From contig NHFW02000005.1 of assembly GCA_002171295.2 (NCBI GenBank), positions 6,443 to 19,075 of the forward strand: 12,633 nt of DNA, written 5' to 3'. A program made the position numbers and the translations under genes. A model generated the notes under the pieces. The model was not told where the DNA came from and did not search any database. It was given only the letters and a program-made list of their open reading frames with translations. This DNA comes from Flavobacteriaceae bacterium TMED121. Lineage in GTDB: Bacteria; Bacteroidota; Bacteroidia; Flavobacteriales; Flavobacteriaceae. Below, in pieces: positions 7,857 through 12,633 of this stretch (position 1 is its first letter; every line of letters begins with the position of its first letter).

Positions 7857-10082
7857 TTAAAACCAATGAAGCAATTTTAAATTAAAGCTTCTCATTCTAG
7901 GTATAAGTTCATCTTTTACAAGGTAATTATCATTGAAGACTAAAAACAGATTAGAGAGGCCAGAAAATCTCCATTGTAATCTTGAGTTTATTCCAAAGTT
8001 TTCAGACTGACTGCTAAACTGAATTAAATTACTCCAAAATAGCTTTTTATTGAATGTATAATCAATCTTTGGGCCTACCAGCCATAATTTTGAATAGTCT
8101 TTTAGGTGTCTTAATTTAATTATATCATAATTTATTATCATACTAGCTGATAGTCTTGGCTGTACTCTAAGATTAAAACTGTTTTCAAATGAATATTTAT
8201 TACCGTCATAAAACATTCCATAATTCTGTGATAGGGTGAAATAAAATTTTTCGGTTGGATTAGATTCATAAGCCAACTGTATATAATTGGATTTATAAAT
8301 TTTACCACCAGCAAGAGGGTTATCGTTGTTTATTCCTGTTGGATCAAAGTCTCTTTTAAAAAATTGATGTGCTTGTCTATACAACAGCTGAATTTCACTT
8401 TGATTATTAAAAGTAAAAGTTACAGGAATATTAAAATTATTTTCTAAAATATTCTCTGAGCTAGTGTTTAACTTGAACCATAACCAATAATAAAATCCAA
8501 AGCTTATATTATTTAATTTACTTTTTTTAGGGAAAATTGTATACTCATAATACGGTGCAAGCTTAGACGCACCAATTCTTCTCAGTATACCTAAATCAGT
8601 TCTGTAATCATCACCTAAATAGCTATACTCAAAATTAATTTTATGTTTTCTAGTCTCCCTTGTGAGTCTAACGCCTCCAGAAAAACCGTCTTCTTTCTTA
8701 AGTGGGCTAAACGAATTATATGCAAAAAATCTTCCATTCCATAAATTACCTTTTGAAATCAAGTCGTACTCTAATCCAACCAATCTATTGAAAGTGTCAT
8801 TTTTGTCTACGAAATCATAATCTTTTGTAATCTCCCTATTAATAAATAAAAACTTTATTGCTGAACTATTAAATACTTTCTGATGAAGAGAAACGACAGT
8901 ATTCAAATTTGAGGGAATCTCATTTAAAATATCCTCTTCAGTTAGCATACTTAGTACCCCGATCTTTAAATTATTATTGATTTTTCCACTTAATCTTAGT
9001 CCCCCTATAATTTTATTTTGAATTACATCCCCATCAGTATTCCTTGAAAGTCCTATTCTTCTTGTAAAAAATGGACTAGTTGTTCTGACCGCTCCAAAAT
9101 TTGAAAAAATATCTCTGTTTTGAAGGAAAAATTGCCTTTTTTCCTCCATTTTAATTTCGAACATAGTAAGATTAATTATCTCATTATCAACCTCAACTTG
9201 AGAAAAATCGGGATTCACAGTTAAATCAAGATTCAGTCCAGAACTAATTGGAATTTTTACGTCCCCTCCAAAACTAATGTTATTGGTTGATTTATCAGTG
9301 ATTTTATCTGTACTTGAAATAGCATTAACATAAGGAATTAATGAAATCTTACTTTTTAGTTTTGAAACTCCTTTTTCAAATTTAATTTTTCCCATGAAAG
9401 ATAAATTAATTGAGTTGAATTGTTGTGGAATTTTTGACCAGGTAGTTCTCTGTTTTGTTTGGGTATCCATTCTTGTAAAATTGAATCTCCATGTATCTGA
9501 ATCTTTAGGGTAATGAAGAGTTGAAAATGGAATTTTAAATTCAGTCAAATAGTATCCCGGATAAACTTTTCCGTCTACATCCCATTTTCCGTCCCATGAT
9601 CGGTTGTAAACCTCTTCCCTACTTCCTGTGCCTGTAACTCCACCATTAGATATTAGAGCATCGGCTCTAACGCCAAGCGGATTTGATCCAAAATGATATG
9701 CATTGTTTCCATCACTAAATGTATCAAAAGCAAGATTAATTTTATCAGCTGCTCTTCCACTAAAATCCCACCTTAATGATTGAATGACAAAATTATCGTT
9801 CTTGGTAAATGCTTTACACAAGACATATATAAAGCTATCATCATATAACATCCTAACAAGAGTTGGAGATTCAAAGTCATTTGTTACACTTGGAAAGTTT
9901 CTCCACTGAGTATAAGTAGAGTCTGCACTAGACCAAGCTTTCTCATAATCATTTCCATCAATCATAATTTCTTCAGAAGTAAACTTTACAGTGTATTCAT
10001 TTTGAAATTGCTGAGAACATAAACCACAACTTATTAATAAAAATAATGATGGAATTAAGTAGTTGAATCTGGTTTTTTTCAT
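7857..10082 (-). CDS. DUF5916 outer-membrane beta-barrel protein with N-terminal CBM9-like domain
   Basis: A 741-residue exported protein. A signal sequence (residues 1 to about 24) has LFLLISCGLCSQ; a Cys in LLISC could even be a lipobox, but signal peptidase I cleavage before QQF is equally possible. Residues about 30-230 form a CBM9-like domain: IDGNDYEKAW (41-50), LYDDSFIYV (79-87), FDTFSDGNNAYHFG (119-132) and NPLGVRADA (134-142). The DUF5916 part begins near 245, with the hallmark NPDFSQVEVD and, shortly after, EEKRQFFLQNRDIF. The remaining 450 residues alternate polar and hydrophobic residues like beta strands, and the chain ends in LLHWF, a terminal Phe as in outer-membrane barrels. 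The family's biochemical role is unknown; a glycan- or ligand-binding barrel is a reasonable guess from the CBM9-like fold. Here it leads the sulfatase operon and may be its outer-membrane component, since no SusC/SusD pair is present. It is divergent from the MerC gene. Confidence 0.85.
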   Translation of the reverse strand: MKKTRFNYLIPSLFLLISCGLCSQQFQNEYTVKFTSEEIMIDGNDYEKAWSSADSTYTQWRNFPSVTNDFESPTLVRMLYDDSFIYVLCKAFTKNDNFVIQSLRWDFSGRAADKINLAFDTFSDGNNAYHFGSNPLGVRADALISNGGVTGTGSREEVYNRSWDGKWDVDGKVYPGYYLTEFKIPFSTLHYPKDSDTWRFNFTRMDTQTKQRTTWSKIPQQFNSINLSFMGKIKFEKGVSKLKSKISLIPYVNAISSTDKITDKSTNNISFGGDVKIPISSGLNLDLTVNPDFSQVEVDNEIINLTMFEIKMEEKRQFFLQNRDIFSNFGAVRTTSPFFTRRIGLSRNTDGDVIQNKIIGGLRLSGKINNNLKIGVLSMLTEEDILNEIPSNLNTVVSLHQKVFNSSAIKFLFINREITKDYDFVDKNDTFNRLVGLEYDLISKGNLWNGRFFAYNSFSPLKKEDGFSGGVRLTRETRKHKINFEYSYLGDDYRTDLGILRRIGASKLAPYYEYTIFPKKSKLNNISFGFYYWLWFKLNTSSENILENNFNIPVTFTFNNQSEIQLLYRQAHQFFKRDFDPTGINNDNPLAGGKIYKSNYIQLAYESNPTEKFYFTLSQNYGMFYDGNKYSFENSFNLRVQPRLSASMIINYDIIKLRHLKDYSKLWLVGPKIDYTFNKKLFWSNLIQFSSQSENFGINSRLQWRFSGLSNLFLVFNDNYLVKDELIPRMRSFNLKLLHWF

Positions 10083-10101
10083 TACTAATGCAATTCAAAA
10101 T

Positions 10102-10124
10102 TTATCATTTGATAATTGTGATAA
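10102..10124. promoter_or_regulatory. Cluster of TGATAA half-sites, possible operator
   Basis: TTATCA at 10102-10107 and TGATAA at 10110-10115 form an inverted repeat with a 2-nt spacer. A further TGATAA follows at 10119-10124, and TTATCA recurs at 10174-10179. The cluster lies in the 90-bp divergent gap and brackets the TTG element of the proposed MerC promoter, a good place for a repressor. The DNA is very AT-rich, so chance is a real alternative; no regulator gene is nearby. Confidence 0.25.
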
Positions 10125-10145
10125 TAAATTGTATTTATATATTTG
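10116..10145 (+). promoter_or_regulatory. Bacteroidota-type promoter (TTG-N19-TATATTTG) for the MerC-domain gene
   Basis: TTG at 10116-10118 and TATATTTG at 10138-10145 match the Bacteroidota sigma-ABfr consensus (-33 TTG, -7 TAnnTTTG) with a 19-nt spacer. Transcription would begin near 10150, leaving about 20 nt before the open MerC frame. That placement rules out any start codon upstream of about 10150 and matters for the start-codon question of that gene. Confidence 0.5.
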
Positions 10146-10172
10146 CATCTTCAATTAACGTAAAAAAAATCA

Positions 10173-10586
10173 ATTATCAACTTAAGCCTGAATAAACCTG
10201 ACACCATTGGAGCAATAGCAAGTGGACTTTGTCTAATCCATTGCCTGTTTACACCTCTATTATTTGCCGTACAAGGACTTTCGACTTCATATGGATCTGA
10301 AATGCTTTCATGGTGGAAAAACTTAGATTTATTCTTTTTGACTTTGTCTGTTTTTGCAATTTATCGTTCAACAAGAATTTCAAACAATATTTTAATTAAA
10401 TCTGCATTATGGATCAGTTGGGTAATTTTATTTTTTTTAATAGTTAATGAAAAGATTTCGCTGCTACCTATAGCTGAATTAATTATTTATATTACTACCT
10501 CCTCGCTTATATTTTTTCATATTTATAACCTGAATTTTTGCCAGTGCAAATCTGATGATTGCTGTGCTCCCAAATCCAAAAATTAG
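10173..10586 (+). CDS. MerC-domain inner-membrane protein with no canonical start codon
   Basis: Small four-helix membrane protein of the MerC (mercury/metal uptake-like) domain family found in many Bacteroidota; the physiological metal is unknown. The first ATG in frame is at 10302, but the frame stays open back to 10164 and encodes the conserved N-terminus NKPDTIGAIASGLCLIHC. This carries membrane helix 1 and the Cys-x3-Cys pair (codons 10230 and 10242). Starting at 10302 would delete both. No ATG, GTG or TTG occurs in frame after the TAA at 10161-10163. Candidates are ATT (10173, used here), ATC (10176) and CTG (10188). The CTG start would give a typical MerC N-terminus of about nine residues before GAIAS. 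From 10173 the product is 137 residues, normal for the family. Three more helices follow, then a Cys-rich tail FCQCKSDDCC. The stop is TAG. Alternatives are an indel error at A8 (10162-10169) or an N-terminally damaged gene. Confidence 0.75.
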   Translation: MINLSLNKPDTIGAIASGLCLIHCLFTPLLFAVQGLSTSYGSEMLSWWKNLDLFFLTLSVFAIYRSTRISNNILIKSALWISWVILFFLIVNEKISLLPIAELIIYITTSSLIFFHIYNLNFCQCKSDDCCAPKSKN

Positions 10587-10588
10587 TG

Positions 10589-10621
10589 TAATTCAATAAA
10601 CAATCGAATTAATTCTTTTTT
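10589..10621 (+). terminator. Weak hairpin with T-run after the MerC-domain gene
   Basis: TAATTC at 10589-10594 pairs with GAATTA at 10606-10611 over an 11-nt loop, and T6 follows at 10616-10621 after ATTC. It begins 2 bp after the MerC stop codon. The stem is only 6 bp and AT-rich, and the T-run is 4 nt away, so the support is mainly position. Confidence 0.3.
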
Positions 10622-10760
10622 GTTTTACCAATCTAGAGTTTAAACGTAAATAAAATTGCCTTAAATCTTATAAGGAATTTATATTGTATATTAAATTATT
10701 ATAAATCAAAATAATCAAGTTTTCTGTCTGTAAAAAATTTAATTTTATAATCATTAACAC

Positions 10761-11198
10761 ATGAGTTCATTTTTTTCATTAAATCCATCCTATTTTTTTT
10801 CTTCTAAATCCTATTTTTTACTGCGTTTAGCTACTGGGTTTTTTATGTGTTATTTCCATGGCTGGTCAAAACTTATGAGTGATAGTGATCGTTGGTACAG
10901 GTTGGGAGCCACAATTACCGAATTTATAGGTAATGATGCTTTATCGATACCATTAGGCTTTATGGCAGCTTTTGCTGAGTCGATCGGTTCACTTTTTATA
11001 GTAATTGGTTTATTAACACGTCCTATGGCTTTTTTACTATTTTTCACCATGCTGGTTGCTTCCTCAAAAAAGCTTTTACAAGCAGGAATTGATGGAAGTG
11101 AACTGCCTTTACTTTATTTATGTTTAAGTTTTTTTATATTATTAAATGGCCCAGGAAAATATAGTTTAGATAACTTAATTAACTCTAAAACTAAATGA
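10761..11198 (+). CDS. DoxX family membrane protein
   Basis: A 145-residue inner-membrane protein with four predicted helices. The DoxX signature is spread over LLRLATGFFMCYFHGWSKL (20-38), FMAAFAESIGSLFIVIGLLT (67-86, with Glu73) followed by Arg87-Pro88, and a C-terminal helix LPLLYLCLSFFILLNGPG (115-132). Family members are linked to thiol and redox stress or quinone-related functions, but the biochemical role of a given DoxX is usually unknown. The ATG at 10761 gives normal length and precedes the first helix by about 18 residues. The gene is 174 bp downstream of the MerC gene, with a weak terminator between, so it need not be in the same transcript. I found no TAnnTTTG element just upstream. 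It converges with the oxidoreductase gene, the two stops being 5 bp apart. Confidence 0.85.
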   Translation: MSSFFSLNPSYFFSSKSYFLLRLATGFFMCYFHGWSKLMSDSDRWYRLGATITEFIGNDALSIPLGFMAAFAESIGSLFIVIGLLTRPMAFLLFFTMLVASSKKLLQAGIDGSELPLLYLCLSFFILLNGPGKYSLDNLINSKTK

Positions 11199-11203
11199 AA
11201 TTT

Positions 11204-12544
11204 TTAAAAACTCCTTTCAACTCCCTTTAAGAAAACATTTGCTTCGGACTCCTTAAATTTCGCTTTTTTACTATCCCAATGAAGAGTTTTATTTGGGAAT
11301 CTTCCTGCAATAACTCCTAAAAGAATCGTTTCAGTCAATCTAGCTGAATAAGAAAAAGGAGCTGAAACTTTATCTATCCCTAAACACGCATCGATAAACT
11401 GATAGTAATGTTTAGGAGCATCTCTCTTGTAATCATTTAATTTAGGTCCCAGATCACCATTTGGGTCGTAATTTTTTATATCAATGTTCCGATATTTTCC
11501 ATTTTCAATCAATTTTGGAGCTTCCATAAAGTGCGGGAGAAGCAAACGTCCTTTTTCACCAACAAACATAGCTCCTTGAAGGGGTAATTTATCTTTGTTT
11601 GGTAACCTTAGTTCCTCGTGTGAATGAGGAGCTCCTTTCCCATCATACCATATCCATTCCAATTCCTCAGTTGTGTATGAAGTACCTGGAAAAACATAAG
11701 TTACTTTATTAGATTCTGGATAACCAAACCCATTAGGTTTTCTACATTTATTTGTAATACTTTTAGGAACATCTAATGCTAGTGCATTGTATGGAGTATC
11801 AAAAATATGAACCCCCATATCTCCGAGCGTTCCACAACCAAAATCGACAAGTTTTCTCCAATTTTCAGGATGATAGATCTTTTCCTTGAATGGACGTTTT
11901 TTTGCAGTGCCTATCCACAAGTTCCAGTCTAAATTTGAGGGGACAGGGTCTACTCCCTGGGCATTTTGACCATCATAGCCCCAGTTTTTAGGTGACCAGG
12001 CTCTAACGCGACTCACTTTCCCAATAATACCAGACTGAATCAATAGAGTAGCTAATTTATAATCGTAAAAAGAATGAACCTGAATTCCCATTTGAGTGAT
12101 TAAATTTTTCTCTTCTGCAATTTTCCGCATCTCCCTTACCTCAGATACATGATGCGCTAAAGGTTTTTGACAGTAGACAGCTTTATTTTTTTTCATAGCC
12201 ATAAGAGCAGCAGGAGCGTGGGTATGGTCTGGAGTTGAAACAATTACAGCATCAATTTTATCGGTTAACTCATTCAACATTACACGATAATCTTTATAAG
12301 TTTTGACCATAGGAAACTTTAACTTCAATTTTAGAAGTGCCTCGGAATCTACATCGCACAGGCCAACAACCTCAACACTCTTATGAGAACTTATAGCCTT
12401 TAGATCCTGAAATCCCATACCTCCAACTCCAATGTGTGCAGTCCTTAATTTTTTTGAAGACTGTCCATGTGACATTAATGATTTTGGTAAAAAAACTGAG
12501 GAGGCAGCGATAGCAGATGTTTTTAAAAAATCCCTTTTTTTCAT
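11204..12544 (-). CDS. Gfo/Idh/MocA family oxidoreductase with Tat-type signal
   Basis: A 446-residue NAD(P)-dependent sugar oxidoreductase homologue. The N-terminus MKKRDFLKTSAIAASSVFLP resembles a twin-arginine signal, with KR in place of RR, as is common in this exported subgroup, so it probably works in the periplasm with bound cofactor. The Rossmann fold has GVGGMG (39-44), CDVD (63-66) and STPDHTHAP (103-111). The usual EKP motif is QKP (126-128), seen in related secreted members from Planctomycetes and Bacteroidota. The second domain includes GTLGDMGVHIFDTP (238-251), with the usual catalytic-region Asp242 and His246. Substrates of the subgroup are sugars or sugar derivatives; the exact one is unknown. 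It starts 11 bp after the stop of a DUF1080 gene, so they form an operon, consistent with oxidation of a glycoside to a 3-keto form followed by cleavage by the DUF1080 enzyme. It converges with DoxX. Confidence 0.9.
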   Translation of the reverse strand: MKKRDFLKTSAIAASSVFLPKSLMSHGQSSKKLRTAHIGVGGMGFQDLKAISSHKSVEVVGLCDVDSEALLKLKLKFPMVKTYKDYRVMLNELTDKIDAVIVSTPDHTHAPAALMAMKKNKAVYCQKPLAHHVSEVREMRKIAEEKNLITQMGIQVHSFYDYKLATLLIQSGIIGKVSRVRAWSPKNWGYDGQNAQGVDPVPSNLDWNLWIGTAKKRPFKEKIYHPENWRKLVDFGCGTLGDMGVHIFDTPYNALALDVPKSITNKCRKPNGFGYPESNKVTYVFPGTSYTTEELEWIWYDGKGAPHSHEELRLPNKDKLPLQGAMFVGEKGRLLLPHFMEAPKLIENGKYRNIDIKNYDPNGDLGPKLNDYKRDAPKHYYQFIDACLGIDKVSAPFSYSARLTETILLGVIAGRFPNKTLHWDSKKAKFKESEANVFLKGVERSF

Positions 12545-12555
12545 GGTTCGAGTAT

Positions 12556-12633
12556 TTAAAGCTTTTTAATTTTTATATTTCTAAAGTATAAATTGCTTCC
12601 ATGATCTTGAAGACCTATAAACCCTGTTTTGTA
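12556..12633 (-). CDS. 3' end of a DUF1080 (3-keto-disaccharide hydrolase type) gene, truncated by the window
   Basis: Reading the reverse strand from base 12633 gives 25 codons and a TAA stop at 12556-12558. The peptide contains GFIGLQDHGS and then FRNIKIKKL at its end. This is the characteristic C-terminus of DUF1080 domains (GxIGLQDHG..V.FRNI.I.L), the concanavalin-like fold of 3-keto-disaccharide hydrolases. Only the end is visible, so signal peptide, full length and accompanying domains are unknown. The gene lies 11 bp upstream of the Gfo/Idh/MocA gene on the same strand, a pairing common in Bacteroidota and Planctomycetes, which strengthens the call despite the short piece. Confidence 0.75.
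   Translation of the reverse strand, partial: YKTGFIGLQDHGSNLYFRNIKIKKL

Noticed and set aside
10096..10104. Possible minus-strand -7 element (TAAATTTTG on the reverse strand) for the DUF5916 gene
   Set aside because: It has three bases where the consensus TAnnTTTG has two, lies very close to the start codon, and no TTG element is found at the proper distance.
10088..10195. Short + strand frame (35 codons) starting ATG at 10088 and ending just inside the MerC region
   Set aside because: It lies upstream of and across the proposed MerC promoter, has AT-rich random-looking residues, and resembles no MerC N-terminus. Joining it to MerC needs a one-base deletion in A8. It is kept only as an alternative in the start-codon finding.
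10850..11050. 66-codon minus-strand frame opposite DoxX
   Set aside because: Antisense to the conserved DoxX core; composition and lack of motifs indicate a shadow.

Overview
The window looks like a piece of chromosome from a marine-type member of the Bacteroidota, probably Flavobacteriia. The DNA is strongly AT-rich and the starts have A-rich leaders instead of clear Shine-Dalgarno sites. A promoter matches the Bacteroidota TTG / TAnnTTTG pattern. The gene families (DUF5916 outer-membrane barrel, clustered sulfatases, DUF1080 protein next to a Tat-type Gfo/Idh/MocA oxidoreductase, MerC-domain and DoxX proteins) are typical of that phylum and of glycan-degrading relatives. This assignment is inference; there is no rRNA or other phylogenetic marker here.

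Layout. Bases 1-585 (+) are the 3' part of an N-acetylneuraminate lyase. It converges, over a 10-bp inverted repeat, with a leftward block running from 10082 down to 609. In transcription order that block holds a DUF5916/CBM9-like outer-membrane protein, a lipoprotein sulfatase, a second secreted sulfatase 3 bp further on, an SLC13/DASS sodium-anion symporter (TTG start), an enolase-superfamily (mandelate racemase/muconate lactonizing type) dehydratase 8 bp further on, and, after 151 bp, a secreted five-bladed beta-propeller protein of the GH32/GH43-like kind. Rightward from about 10173 are a MerC-domain membrane protein with no normal start codon and a DoxX-family membrane protein. Converging on DoxX from the right is a Gfo/Idh/MocA oxidoreductase. 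It follows by 11 bp the last 25 codons of a DUF1080 (3-keto-disaccharide hydrolase type) gene cut by the window end.

How the genes may work together (inference). The leftward block reads as a small scavenging locus for a sulfated, acidic glycan. Sulfatases and a propeller enzyme act outside the cytoplasm, with DUF5916 in the outer membrane. The SLC13 carrier brings in an organic anion, and the enolase-superfamily enzyme plus the pyruvate-lyase-type aldolase could dehydrate and cleave sugar acids. No SusC/SusD pair, sulfatase maturase or transcription regulator is visible. The right-hand DUF1080 plus oxidoreductase pair fits a 3-keto-glycoside route.

Intergenic stretches are all under 300 bp. 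The gap 2070-2220 (151 bp) shows no clear hairpin or promoter. The gap 7770-7856 shows nothing. The divergent gap 10083-10172 holds a promoter and TGATAA repeats, and 10587-10760 holds a weak terminator. No tRNA, rRNA, CRISPR array or mobile element was seen.
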